Source of the DNA: Nematocida ironsii
Lineage: Eukaryota > Microsporidia
Length of the DNA stretch: 64,000 bases
Assembly: GCA_001642415.1 (NCBI GenBank)
Contig: LTDK01000135.1
Coordinates: 1 to 64,000 of the forward strand
Direction: 5' to 3'
A model generated the notes under the pieces. The model saw only the letters and a list, made by a program, of their open reading frames with translations, searched no databases and had not been told where the DNA came from. A program made the translations under genes and the position numbers. Of this stretch, positions 29,028 through 37,986 are shown piece by piece. Each line of letters starts with the position of its first letter. The first letter of the stretch is position 1.

Positions 29028-29540
29028 TCATTTATTAGCATTTTGTTCGTTAATTGGTTCATTCTGGTCGCATTTTTTACTATCTTTAGACGCAGTCTTA
29101 AAGAGTCGCTTTGGACGTGATAGGCCCCCGTGTGTGCGGAAATAAAGGCCGCATGCATTGCACACCATACGGTGGCCGTGCCTGCGCCAGAGCGGGGTGG
29201 TTGATGTGCCGCACTGTGCACATGAAAAGTTAAACTTCTTCACGTTCTTGCGCTTTCCCTGGTATTTGCTATTTAGTGTGCATTGGAGGAGTTCTTTACA
29301 TATTTGCGTGCACACATCGCTGATTTCCCGTGGATGAAAGTGCAGTTTAATTTTTGCTGTGCCATTATCTCTTAATATGTCAATACGGAGCATTTGCATC
29401 CCAATATTTATTGCCATAATAGATTCTACAGGATTGTCCTCTTCAGATAAACTGCTCTCCTCACTATCTAATAGAGAAAGCTTTTTACTCTGCTTAGGCC
29501 TAGAATCGTCTTTTCCTACGATATCTTTGGCCTTATTCAT
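29028..29540 (-). CDS. GATA-type zinc finger transcription factor (170 aa)
   Basis: The GATA finger is at about residues 107-137: C107-AQ-C110, TTPLWRR, C127-NA-C130, then GLYFRTHGG and a basic extension ([15 protein letters not shown]). As in its neighbour, the loop between cysteine pairs is 16 residues. The N-terminal 100 residues include an acidic Ser-rich patch ([10 protein letters not shown]) and a hydrophobic segment that may be a dimerisation or activation region. GATA factors bind WGATAR sites; targets here are unknown. Start is ATG 29540. This gene and the 28599-29003 gene form a tandem pair. Confidence 0.87.
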   Translation of the reverse strand: MNKAKDIVGKDDSRPKQSKKLSLLDSEESSLSEEDNPVESIMAINIGMQMLRIDILRDNGTAKIKLHFHPREISDVCTQICKELLQCTLNSKYQGKRKNVKKFNFSCAQCGTSTTPLWRRHGHRMVCNACGLYFRTHGGLSRPKRLFKTASKDSKKCDQNEPINEQNANK

Positions 29541-29639
29541 TTATTCTATTTTTTGTCTGGGATAAATAATAAATCTTGAAATTGATAGAAATTACTAATG
29601 ATTAGATGCAAACATGCCCGCCATCAAAACATACCCCAA

Positions 29640-30224
29640 TTACATTAGCTCGTTGTCTCTGTCTCTTCTTTCATAGCACTTAATACGATCTGTTCGCTTT
29701 AAGTTTCTATACTCCTTTATCTTTTGAGCGCGCTTGTTCTTCTTCTTGTTCTCTTTCAGTAGAGAATGTCTATCGATCATAGGATCTTCATGGTCCTTTA
29801 CTTCTATTAGCCAGTTTCTGTCTAGATCGTTCTTACTCCCTCTGCCAAACGCAGGCGCATACTCTCGTGTAACTTCATCATATACTCTTCCCCCTGTTTT
29901 GTTTTTGCTTCTTACAATTCCTTTTCTTGCTGCAAACATTTCCCACTTAGTCTTAACAGACTCTTCTGGAAGAACTCGCGCTCTGGGAAAAATTGTTTCC
30001 TTTGAGTATTCTGGCATGTGCGCAAGTATCTCCTTGGGAAGTACATACTGCGTGGCATTGTGTAGATCGTATTTAGTAGGGAGTTCTTTCAGCTTTTTAA
30101 AGAAGTTCAGAGCAAGCGCTCTATACTTTACAGACACATCACTCTCTGCATTTCCTTCTGAGATGGCTATGAATCTCTTTGTATCGTATACATCTGCTAA
30201 CCGCATTATTAAAAATTTTCCCAT
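29640..30224 (-). CDS. RRS1: ribosome biogenesis protein RRS1
   Basis: Rrs1 works with Rpf2 to bring the 5S RNP (uL18, uL5, 5S rRNA) into pre-60S particles. The 194 aa protein has the family layout: an N-terminal helical part (ALNFFKKLKELPTKYDL) and LPKEILAHMPEYS. It continues with FPRARVLPEESVKTKWEMFA, ARKGIVRSKN, VYDEVTREYAPAFGR, WLIEV followed by DHEDPM, and a basic C-terminus (ENKKKNKRAQK). The length is near yeast Rrs1 (about 200 aa). The first ATG is 30224; a second at 30206 (MRLADVYD) is an equally plausible start. It groups with other ribosome-assembly genes here (Utp12 domain, NOP10). Confidence 0.88.
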   Translation of the reverse strand: MGKFLIMRLADVYDTKRFIAISEGNAESDVSVKYRALALNFFKKLKELPTKYDLHNATQYVLPKEILAHMPEYSKETIFPRARVLPEESVKTKWEMFAARKGIVRSKNKTGGRVYDEVTREYAPAFGRGSKNDLDRNWLIEVKDHEDPMIDRHSLLKENKKKNKRAQKIKEYRNLKRTDRIKCYERRDRDNELM

Positions 30225-30483
30225 GCTGCTTAAACTTAAATATTCGAGTTAGACTATAAAATACCATGTCAAATAACAATAGACGCGCCAGCAAGTAAAT
30301 ATCTACTAAGAGCCAAAAACCAAACAAAATAAACTCTAGATTTATCTCTATATCATGTTATATACACAATGTTGCTAATTCTTTTATAATTTAAAATCCA
30401 GGAAAACAATATACCCGCACAAATAGATATTTCTGCGTATGAATACACCCATGCCCCTTCTTCACTTACCCAGAAATTAACTT

Positions 30484-30708
30484 CTACCCCAATATCAACC
30501 AGTATATAATGAATAGAGTATTTATAATAATAAGTGGAATAAAGCTAAGAGTTTTGATTGTTCTTATAAGTTCAGATAACTGCTGCACCACTGCATTCTC
30601 ACTTTTTCGAGATATTCCCAGATTGTCTAGAAATCTTTCCTCATTCAGTATGCACACACTATTCCCAAGCATGGTAAATGTATACAGAATACTTCCTAAA
30701 CCAAACAT
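30484..30708 (-). CDS. possible small two-TM protein (74 aa)
   Basis: Weakly supported. The frame has an ATG at 30708; upstream it is open to a GTG at 30780, which would add a further hydrophobic stretch. From the ATG, one hydrophobic segment (about residues 1-18), a polar linker (LNEERFLDNLGISRKSENAV) and a second (about 55-73) are seen. No family is recognised. An ATATAACCCAAATT element at 30814-30827 lies upstream, where a promoter would be expected. It may be a small ER or Golgi membrane subunit, or a non-gene. Confidence 0.4.
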   Translation of the reverse strand: MFGLGSILYTFTMLGNSVCILNEERFLDNLGISRKSENAVVQQLSELIRTIKTLSFIPLIIINTLFIIYWLILG

Positions 30709-30813
30709 AAAAAAAATAAACGAAATTATTAAATATATCCCTAGAACAAGTGAATTAGAAACACACGGAGCATTATGCACCTGCCTACCATAAAATTCAA
30801 GCTTTGCTCAGGA

Positions 30814-30827
30814 ATATAACCCAAATT
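30814..30827 (-). promoter_or_regulatory. ATAACCC-type element
   Basis: ATATAACCCAAATT between two minus-strand membrane-protein genes, 34 bp before the longer form of the 30484-30780 frame. Confidence 0.35.
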
Positions 30828-30916
30828 CTTATTATTCTACGCTCTAATACATACATCTATTAACAAATTATACACAAGAACATAGAAATACTCTCTATTC
30901 TAGCACAAAAACTGTT

Positions 30917-31636
30917 TTATGTTTCATCTATGCTGCTATACTTCTCATCTTGAAGGAACAGTGGCTTTCTTTTTTGAGGGACACGTCTGTTGTTCCTTCG
31001 CGCACGCATTTTGCACTTGTCTTGGTACAGAACAATCACCACTCCCGGCGCAATTATTGTACAGAATAATTCCCAGAGCGATATCTTGCAGGGCGAAAGA
31101 AACACTGACGTATTGCTTAGAAGAATGTTCATAGAAAGAGAAACAGCCCGCAGCATGTATACGTGCCTATTCGCAAGATGTATCTTGCATATTCCATGCT
31201 GTAACAGCATAAAAATAATTGTGAATCCACTTGCACACTCTATGCGGTCTATTTCAGAAGAAAGGGCGAGAGCAGAAAAAGTACTAGTGAATCTGTTAAT
31301 AAAGGAATGAAATGAGAGTAGAAAAGAACACGCGCTCAGAATAAGCCCGAAATAGATCATACACCGCACTTTGTAGAATATATGATGGAAAAGCGGAGAG
31401 ATAAACAGAATGTGCATAAGGTATATGCAAAGCATTCTATTTGAGTGATGCCGATAAATAGAGGTTCGCTCTAAAACAAAAACAAAAACCACAGCCAAAA
31501 CAGATAAATATTCAATATAGTTAAGCACACCCCATTCTCTATCAATTAAGTATAGAATATTTACAACAGAAATCGAGAGCGAAATCTTGTTGAAGAGTCG
31601 CCACATGACCAAGATGTCAGTCTCAGGGTAAAACAT
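30917..31636 (-). CDS. multi-pass membrane protein, possible GPI2/PIG-C-like (239 aa)
   Basis: About six hydrophobic segments and a basic cytosolic C-terminus (KMRARRNNRRVPQKRK). In the second half the order is SSEIDRIECASGFTIIFMLL, then QHGI...HL, then AVSLSMNILLSNTSVFLS. It parallels the PIG-C/Gpi2 core STDTIYA..VFMLLGH ... TLSLNMAIFAS. Gpi2 is a subunit of the GPI-GlcNAc transferase that starts GPI-anchor synthesis on the ER membrane. The resemblance is modest and no catalytic residue is known for this subunit, so the call is tentative. Start is ATG 31636. Neighbours are the small two-TM gene and VMA6. Confidence 0.5.
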   Translation of the reverse strand: MFYPETDILVMWRLFNKISLSISVVNILYLIDREWGVLNYIEYLSVLAVVFVFVLERTSIYRHHSNRMLCIYLMHILFISPLFHHIFYKVRCMIYFGLILSACSFLLSFHSFINRFTSTFSALALSSEIDRIECASGFTIIFMLLQHGICKIHLANRHVYMLRAVSLSMNILLSNTSVFLSPCKISLWELFCTIIAPGVVIVLYQDKCKMRARRNNRRVPQKRKPLFLQDEKYSSIDET

Positions 31637-32005
31637 GAAATTTAATTTTAATTTCTATTTAAATTTCAGAACTAGCTATAATATTTCTAGTTTTTGTATT
31701 TTAAAGTATTCGATAAAACAGGAATTTTATTAAAATACTGGTATTTAATTAGATTCGTTTTTAACAACTTGCTAAATGAAAGAATAAAAAACTCTTGAGA
31801 TAGATGGAATGCCTATATGGTGATATTCAGAAACATTCAATAGAAAAATATTGTAGTTTAGCTCAAAATATAATTAAATTCATTTTAAATGGAAATACTC
31901 CAACAATTAAAATGCTTAAATTGGCTTGTCTACATTCTAAACTATGATTCCGGATAGCTGTTATTAGACAGTACTTGAATAATTTTGAATAATTTGTATC
32001 TTTAT
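31637..32005. other. AT-rich intergenic region
   Basis: Spacer between the membrane-protein gene and VMA6. AAATTTCAGAACTAGCTATA near 31661 is a weak relative of the dispersed element. Nothing else is seen. Confidence 0.45.
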
Positions 32006-32995
32006 TTAATTCTCTGTTACATTTACGATCTCATCTCTATGGTCGTGTCCTTGTATTACACAGTCTGCCAGGAATATTAGGTTTCTAACTTCTATTTCCT
32101 GGAGTATCAGCTGTGTATATATAACACTGTAATCATCATATATATAGAAAGACTTGTTGCATAGTCTTATTTCCTCTCTAAGCAATGCATCTTCTATTCC
32201 TGTCTCGTGTCCAACAATGTTTCTGTATTTACTGTGGGTGCTAAGAATGCCCTCTAACTCACTTATGTTCTTGCAGTTTATTAAGAGTTCTTTGTGCACC
32301 TGGGTAAAACTGTTGCAGGATGGGAAAAGATTCAGCTTCTCTGTGCTTGGTATGTTTGTATTTATAAGGGCATAGAGTATCTCTATAATGACCTTATCTC
32401 CTTCAAAAACAATTAACTCTTCCAGACACAAGCGGTTCTTTATACAATAGTCATATACCAGTTCTAAATACCTCTTCTGTAGAATACTTTTAACGTACTG
32501 TATGTCCTTGTTTAACAGCTCATAAGTAAGGCCCTCAACGTATTTGCTAAGTGATGTGTTCTCTAAGCAGTACTTCCAAGTATCTTTTGCTGTTTGTGTA
32601 ACTTTAATGAAATTCAGCCCTGGATACCCGCCGAGTGGGTGGGTGTTTAGCTCTGTCTCTAATAGCTTTGGACTCTCTTTCTTACATGCCCACAGATATA
32701 AAAAGTTGTCTAGCTGATACTTTTCTTTGTAGAAGTTAATTAGAACTTCAGACTTTTTTGTGGCAAATGATTGCGTGATCTGAATCTGCTCATCTATGCA
32801 TTTGTACATCGCAGACTTAAACGCAGCCAGCGACATCTTGGCCTCTAGCAAGTACTTCCCATATATTGTGTTTTGCAGTTTTATTTTTAAATCGTCTAAA
32901 TTATTGGCCACTTTCATAAGCCTGTACTGTTCATCTTTTAGAAGATTGTTCTTGTTTCCGTGGACATAATTAATTATTCCAGTCTCTTGCTGCAT
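32006..32995 (-). CDS. VMA6: V-type H+-ATPase subunit d (VMA6)
   Basis: Subunit d couples the central rotor of the V1 sector to the c-ring of V0 in vacuolar and endomembrane proton pumps. The 329 aa protein is close to the usual 345-350 aa. It shows the family order: LMKVANNLDDLKIKLQNTIYG (compare the LEDLKLHLSSTDYG pattern), FYKEKYQLDNFLYLWAC, HPLGGYPGLNFIKV, and SLSKYVEGL. Then come RYLELVYDYC, ELIVFEGDKVIIEILYALIN and LNLFPSCNSFTQVH. It lacks membrane spans, as expected for a peripheral V0 subunit. Start is ATG 32995; it diverges from the PheRS gene with 90 bp between starts. Confidence 0.85.
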   Translation of the reverse strand: MQQETGIINYVHGNKNNLLKDEQYRLMKVANNLDDLKIKLQNTIYGKYLLEAKMSLAAFKSAMYKCIDEQIQITQSFATKKSEVLINFYKEKYQLDNFLYLWACKKESPKLLETELNTHPLGGYPGLNFIKVTQTAKDTWKYCLENTSLSKYVEGLTYELLNKDIQYVKSILQKRYLELVYDYCIKNRLCLEELIVFEGDKVIIEILYALINTNIPSTEKLNLFPSCNSFTQVHKELLINCKNISELEGILSTHSKYRNIVGHETGIEDALLREEIRLCNKSFYIYDDYSVIYTQLILQEIEVRNLIFLADCVIQGHDHRDEIVNVTEN

Positions 32996-33085
32996 ACTTC
33001 TCCGAAAAAATAAAAATATTTATTCATTCTGAGTATTTCACGTATCTGCTGCAGCGTTATTTATTTTTATTATTTTTCATACGGA

Positions 33086-34744
33086 ATGGCTTCTATTTCA
33101 GTAAGCAAGAATGCTCTACTAGCGGGAATAGGAAAATCATACAGCGATGATGAAATGACCGACGTTCTTTTTGACTTTGGACTAGAATTAGATGAAATTT
33201 CAGTTGAAGACAATGAGGTGCAGTATAAAATAGACATACCGGCTAACAGATATGATCTGTTGTGTTTAAAAGGGCTGATATATGGGCTTAGATCGTATAT
33301 TGACTGTGTTCCTGGAAAGACCCTCGAGAGTAAGAAGACTGTTGAGTCTGTGGATGGAGTTAGACCAGAAGCCAGGCCATATATTAAAATGGCGATTCTT
33401 AAGGGAGTTAATTTGGAGAATGGCGGATATTCTGATCTAATAAACTTTCAGGACAAGCTGCACCAGGGCTTGGGACAAAACAGGCGGCTAATGGCCATTG
33501 GAACACATGACTACGATAAAACCACTCGGCCGTACACATATACAGAGATGCATGAGGATGAGATTAAGTTTACACCACTTTCACAGAGCAGAGAGTACAC
33601 AAGAAAAGAGCTGGACGATCTTTATAAAACAGACAGCAAGCTAAAGGACTACTTGAATCTGGCGCGAAAGAATGGAATGGTTCCAGTGGTGCTTGATAGT
33701 AAGAAGAATATTCTGTCGCTTCCTCCTCTTATAAACAGTGAGCTATCTAAAATAACGGAGAAAACAAAGAATATTTTCATTGAGATCACAGGAACCGACT
33801 TGGGAAGAGTGTCCACAGCAATGGATCTTCTTCTGCACCATTTTTCTGAGGACACAACGGAGATTGAGGAGATACTTATAGATAACGGAAGTGAGTATCA
33901 AGAAGAGACAAAGAAGATTAGAATTACTCCAGAAATAATTAAGAAGGAGCTAACACTAGATCTAACACTAGATACAGTTCAGACCTATATGAAACGTATG
34001 ATGCACCAGGTAGAAATAAACAGCAGCCAAACAGAGTCAGACTGGAGTGTAGATGTAATTCCTACTAAACTTCGGCCAGACATTCTACACCAGTGTGACA
34101 TTATAGAAGACATCGCAATTGCACATGGTTATAACAACTTTGCACGAACTCTAGGAAACAACTATACAATTGGAAAAGAGCTTCCTATAAATAAGCTGGC
34201 ACAGAGCCTGAGAGAAGAGTGTGCAAGAGTGGACTACACAGAGTTATTCACAATGGCTCTTTTATCCACCGAAGACTATTTCGGATTTGGTGTAGACAGA
34301 CATATTAAGGTGAAAAATCCAAAGAGCACGGAGTGTGAGGTTCTTCGACAGCACCTAATTCCCTCTGTTCTAAAGTGCCTTATATCAAACCAGCACTATC
34401 AGCTGCCAATAAAGGTTTTTGAGGTGTCTGATGTGGGCGAGTTCACTGACAGTGATGTGGGAGTAAAAAATAGCAAGCGCCTGTGCATGGGAATATGTGG
34501 AAGAACTAGTAGCCTTGAATTACTCCAAGAGTCATTTGATGTGGTTATGAAAAGACAGGGATTTACTGTAGAGTATAGAAACAATGACAGCACGCCATTT
34601 GTTAAAGGGCGATCTTGCCAAGTACTTTATAAAGGGAATGAAATAGGATATCTTGGGGTATTAGACCTAAACATCCATGTACACCACAAAATGCCATATG
34701 TTTGCTCCTTTGTAGAGATATGTCTAAACAAATTAATAGAATAG
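33086..34744 (+). CDS. FRS1: cytosolic phenylalanyl-tRNA synthetase beta subunit
   Basis: The beta subunit pairs with the catalytic alpha subunit to charge tRNA-Phe, and in the eukaryotic/archaeal type carries tRNA-binding and editing modules. The 552 aa protein starts MASISVSKNALLAGIGKSY with VLFDFGLELDEI and IDIPANRYDLLCLKGL. These are hallmark N-terminal motifs of this type. A B3/B4-like editing region follows, then a B5 module (ITPEIIKKEL...) around residues 290-365, and a catalytic-like domain (KLRPDILHQCDIIEDIAIA, KNPKSTECEVLRQHLIPSVL). It is about 40 residues shorter than fungal orthologues. It diverges from VMA6; the matching tRNA-Phe(GAA) is also in this window at 10390-10462. Confidence 0.95.
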   Translation: MASISVSKNALLAGIGKSYSDDEMTDVLFDFGLELDEISVEDNEVQYKIDIPANRYDLLCLKGLIYGLRSYIDCVPGKTLESKKTVESVDGVRPEARPYIKMAILKGVNLENGGYSDLINFQDKLHQGLGQNRRLMAIGTHDYDKTTRPYTYTEMHEDEIKFTPLSQSREYTRKELDDLYKTDSKLKDYLNLARKNGMVPVVLDSKKNILSLPPLINSELSKITEKTKNIFIEITGTDLGRVSTAMDLLLHHFSEDTTEIEEILIDNGSEYQEETKKIRITPEIIKKELTLDLTLDTVQTYMKRMMHQVEINSSQTESDWSVDVIPTKLRPDILHQCDIIEDIAIAHGYNNFARTLGNNYTIGKELPINKLAQSLREECARVDYTELFTMALLSTEDYFGFGVDRHIKVKNPKSTECEVLRQHLIPSVLKCLISNQHYQLPIKVFEVSDVGEFTDSDVGVKNSKRLCMGICGRTSSLELLQESFDVVMKRQGFTVEYRNNDSTPFVKGRSCQVLYKGNEIGYLGVLDLNIHVHHKMPYVCSFVEICLNKLIE

Positions 34745-35234
34745 ACAATAAATCATACAATTAGTATTTTCATACCTGTTCCTGTTTTTTAATAAGCTAG
34801 CCTATTATAATAATGGTCTTTCTTTATAATTCTATTTCATGCTATTCTCAAGTTTATTTTGTCTACTGGTAATATAACCCGAAATTTTGGCATCATGGGG
34901 CTTTCTCTAATTCTTTCTGTATACTTCTGCAAATATACTGTTCATTGAATTTTAGGCTATAAGTAATTTGCAATGCTTTATATTGGGATATATAATACAT
35001 TCAAACTAGAAGGCATAAATAGTTTTATTTTTAGTAGGTAGAGGCAATAAGAATCTGATAGTATATGCTTAAATTGTTGGAATTACTTAAAGAATATAAT
35101 AATGCTGCGAAATTAGACCAAATATGTTGTTTATTACAAAGAATATTCTTGTATATTCCAGGTTTTATGCTATAGTGCTCAAATTACATATTAATATGCA
35201 CATCTTCTCTAGCTAAATACGTCTTATTATGATA
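34745..35234. other. convergent intergenic region with a clear ATAACCC element
   Basis: Both flanking genes end here, yet AATATAACCCGAAATTTT at 34871-34888 is a near-consensus copy of the dispersed element. That argues against a purely promoter role. No gene is supported. Confidence 0.5.
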
Positions 35235-36305
35235 TTAAATCCCGTCTGGCCATACTGCGCTTACTAGAATAGGAAGAATCAGAGTGGCATCTGCATGCAC
35301 TTTTACTGAGGTGGTGTGTTTCTTGATCTTTCCCCAGGACACAGACTCTTCCACCCGTGCACCGGCATCGCTTCCATCGAACTCTTGTGCCGTGTTAACT
35401 AGCACACAGTGGTCTAGCCCATTTCTAAATAGATTCGCGTTAAGAATATGGTGCTTTATCACGCCTGCTCCAAGAATAAGAGCTCCAGTGCTTTCACAAA
35501 ATAGTCCCTCTCCATTTATTCTTGCAATGTCCTCAACGCTGTCAATTACTAGTCTTCTTCGCTGGTTGAAGTATGTTATAATATCGCCAATCGATCCATC
35601 CGTAATAGCTGGGCAGTACACAGGAATATTGTTCTTGTATGCCCAGTAGTAAACAGACTCTTCTGAGTTTACTTTCTTCCCCAGCTCATAAATGAATCTT
35701 GACGGAGTTATAATTGATATGTCATCAACTCTTCGATATCCGCTTCCAAGCCCCTGGATCTCTGTGCTTTCTGGATTGCTTTCTAGCCTTCCCTCAATGA
35801 TATCATTAAGAAACTCTGTCATCCAGTCTTCAAACGCAAAGTAGTTCTCATTGGGTATGAGAATGTTTCCTACTCTGTTTAGCCCTTGGGATCTTAGTTT
35901 TGCACCATCCATGTCAAACTGACCCAGCCGAGAGGGTTTTAGAGTTTTTATTATGTCCTCCTCAACACCGCCTGCAGTGCTCACCAGAACATCCACGAAT
36001 TTATTTCGGACAAGATATGCTATTATGTCTCTTAGCCCAGAAGATATAAGATTGCTTGTGTATCCTAAAAATATTTTACTGTTGGCTGCCCGCATCTTTT
36101 TAAGCTCTGCTATCGCTTGGTGCAGATGAGTTCCTTGAAACCCAACGGTTTTATACCCTTCTGTCCATGCAAATAAGTCTGTTTTAGGGAAACCCTTTCC
36201 AGAAACTATTTTCATCTTTTCCACCTCCTCTACGTTTTCTTCTATATCAGAATCTGCTAGCTCTTTTATACTTCCTTTATTCACACCGGACGTACTGTTC
36301 TCCAT
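35235..36305 (-). CDS. DYS1: deoxyhypusine synthase
   Basis: Deoxyhypusine synthase moves the aminobutyl group of spermidine to one lysine of eIF5A, the first step of hypusine formation. The 356 aa protein matches the family in length. It shows LGYTSNLISSGLRDIIAYLV, VSTAGGVEEDIIKTL, IPNENYFAFEDWM, and ITDGSIGDIITYF. Near the C-terminus come NTAQEFDGSDAGARVEESV and the active-site segment SWGKIKK, with Lys at about residue 326. It therefore looks catalytically intact. Only 7 bp separate its start from the stop codon of the DHHC gene, and its AAATTT box overlaps that gene's end. Confidence 0.96.
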   Translation of the reverse strand: MENSTSGVNKGSIKELADSDIEENVEEVEKMKIVSGKGFPKTDLFAWTEGYKTVGFQGTHLHQAIAELKKMRAANSKIFLGYTSNLISSGLRDIIAYLVRNKFVDVLVSTAGGVEEDIIKTLKPSRLGQFDMDGAKLRSQGLNRVGNILIPNENYFAFEDWMTEFLNDIIEGRLESNPESTEIQGLGSGYRRVDDISIITPSRFIYELGKKVNSEESVYYWAYKNNIPVYCPAITDGSIGDIITYFNQRRRLVIDSVEDIARINGEGLFCESTGALILGAGVIKHHILNANLFRNGLDHCVLVNTAQEFDGSDAGARVEESVSWGKIKKHTTSVKVHADATLILPILVSAVWPDGI

Positions 36306-36317
36306 AAAAAATTTAAT
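36306..36317 (-). promoter_or_regulatory. TTAAATTTTTT box abutting the DYS1 start
   Basis: On the minus strand ATTAAATTTTTT runs directly into the DYS1 ATG and overlaps the last codons and stop of the upstream DHHC gene. The same box precedes NOP10, RACK1 and the DPH2/43231 pair. Confidence 0.5.
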
Positions 36318-36990
36318 CTTTGCACTGAACTTTTTTCGGTTTGCAGTATGCCCTTGAGGTATACCCCTTGAGATTTAGCCACATAAAGTATCCAAATAAC
36401 GCAGAGATAAACAAAGTCAGCATGAACGACCATAGCAGTGTTATATAAAAACAAATAGATTTTTGAGTAAATGAAAACTCTGGGAATGGCTGCATGCATC
36501 TGTAGACAACTAAAATAAGCCCTCGAAGACATTCAATTGACAGCAGATTCATAAAATACGGATAATTCACTTCTCCTATGCAATTGCTTAGCCACACACA
36601 GTGGTGATCCATGACTGCAATGCACTGATCGCACTCTCTGCAGTGAGAAGTTCCCGATGGGCGGAATATCCCGCATGTTTTGCAAAATACCTCTGAATGA
36701 AGCTGTACTCCTTTCTTTTCGAATGATCTTCCTGCAATAGATTTGTTGTCCTGTATAACCCGATATGTATAGTCTTTAAATAAAACACTACTGTAATAAT
36801 TTGAATTTCTTCTGGAAAGTGTGCCAGGATCCATCCTTCCTATGATGGTTATTAGCAAAAAAGTTATTACAGACAGCGCAATAAAAACATATAGTGTACG
36901 CCCCTCTATAAATGATGTACCCAAGAAGGTTCCTAATAACTCAATCAGTATAGAAAAGCCTGCTCTTTTGTCCATGCCTACTACATTCAT
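36313..36990 (-). CDS. DHHC-type protein S-palmitoyltransferase (225 aa)
   Basis: DHHC enzymes attach palmitate to cysteines of membrane-associated proteins through a Cys acyl intermediate. The cysteine-rich domain spans about residues 100-150: VFCKTCGIFRPSGTSHC, then RECDQCIAVM and DHHC (128-131), then VWLSNCIGEVNYPYF. Two hydrophobic spans precede it (about 13-28 and 33-51) and two follow (about 150-167 and 180-205), giving the usual four-TM topology with a cytosolic catalytic loop. The Pro after DHHC in most members is Val here. It is at the short end of the family. The first ATG is 36990 (a second Met is residue 6). Confidence 0.93.
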   Translation of the reverse strand: MNVVGMDKRAGFSILIELLGTFLGTSFIEGRTLYVFIALSVITFLLITIIGRMDPGTLSRRNSNYYSSVLFKDYTYRVIQDNKSIAGRSFEKKGVQLHSEVFCKTCGIFRPSGTSHCRECDQCIAVMDHHCVWLSNCIGEVNYPYFMNLLSIECLRGLILVVYRCMQPFPEFSFTQKSICFYITLLWSFMLTLFISALFGYFMWLNLKGYTSRAYCKPKKVQCKD

Positions 36991-37053
36991 CTTTTGTAAA
37001 TATGTATATTTGAATTTTTATTGGTAAATTAAGACACCCGCCAATTGGTTCAT

Positions 37054-37986
37054 TTACGAGGGGCTTAGGAGAGCACTTGAAGACTTAGAAGCAAGAACAG
37101 GCGCTGGTATAGATTCTGTCAATTCTACCTGATTTGCCACTGGTGCTTTCTTAGCAGATATTTTTCTGTATGTCTGCCTTTCAAAGTTAATGAAAAGACC
37201 TATAAGAATAATAACATATACAATATTGAAAATAATAGCAGAGTACTGATAGAATCGAAGGGTTGGGTCGCTGCTAAAAGTTGTCTCTCTGCTGATATAG
37301 ATTGAGCCAAAAAATAGCCCCACAAAAAACTGCCCTATCTGCATAAATGTAATGGCTCTCTTAAAAGGAGCTCTTATTCCTACTACGGTCATTGCATAAT
37401 ATAAATACATTGTGCTGTGAATAAAGGAGTTTAAGACTACCCATATCCAGCCACTATACGACTCAGAAAGAGAAACAAGCCAACAAGCAACAATTGCCCC
37501 CGCATGATGATACATCTGCAAAAAAGAGCTCTCTTTGTTGCTCATAAACAGTATCAGAGTATCTACTACCTCATAGTATTTAGATATGTAGAATATCCAG
37601 ATCCAGGGGGATAACTTCTTTTCCATCTGATTTCCTGGATCAACTATAAATTTCTCAAAAGGCAGCGTTCTGAATCCAGTGTAAATAACTTCAAATGTCT
37701 TCTTAAACACAAGCATGCTGAAGATAGACATCCCCATGTTGTGTGCAAAAATAAATGTCTTTAACTGTACACTTTTTGGCGTTACAGAAGAAGACTTTTT
37801 TGACTTATTCGATATACTTAGCTGAGGATTAAGTATCTCCTTCTTCTCCTTTTTTTCTTTAATCCTCTTGTTGTTTCTAACAACCCACACTATATAGATA
37901 AAAGCACTAAAAATAGGTACTTCCCAGTGAAGGGAAACATTTTTAATTCCTCCTAAAAAGCTGCTTGTGCTTTGTAAACTGTCCAT
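37054..37986 (-). CDS. ELO-family very-long-chain fatty acid elongase (condensing enzyme)
   Basis: ELO proteins catalyse the condensing step of fatty-acid elongation in the ER. The 310 aa protein has about six or seven membrane spans and core motifs KYYEVVDTLILFM, FLQMYHHAGAIVACWL, NSFIHSTMYLYYAM, and FMQIGQFF. The histidine box normally reads HxxHH; here it is QMYHH, the first His replaced by Gln. I believe Gln occurs in some family members, but this should be checked. The C-terminus is basic and Ser-rich rather than carrying a clear dilysine ER signal. The 3-ketoacyl-CoA reductase at 55771-56688 would catalyse the next step. Confidence 0.9.
   Translation of the reverse strand: MDSLQSTSSFLGGIKNVSLHWEVPIFSAFIYIVWVVRNNKRIKEKKEKKEILNPQLSISNKSKKSSSVTPKSVQLKTFIFAHNMGMSIFSMLVFKKTFEVIYTGFRTLPFEKFIVDPGNQMEKKLSPWIWIFYISKYYEVVDTLILFMSNKESSFLQMYHHAGAIVACWLVSLSESYSGWIWVVLNSFIHSTMYLYYAMTVVGIRAPFKRAITFMQIGQFFVGLFFGSIYISRETTFSSDPTLRFYQYSAIIFNIVYVIILIGLFINFERQTYRKISAKKAPVANQVELTESIPAPVLASKSSSALLSPS

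Noticed and set aside
29734..30252. 172-codon plus-strand frame
   Set aside because: Antisense shadow of RRS1.
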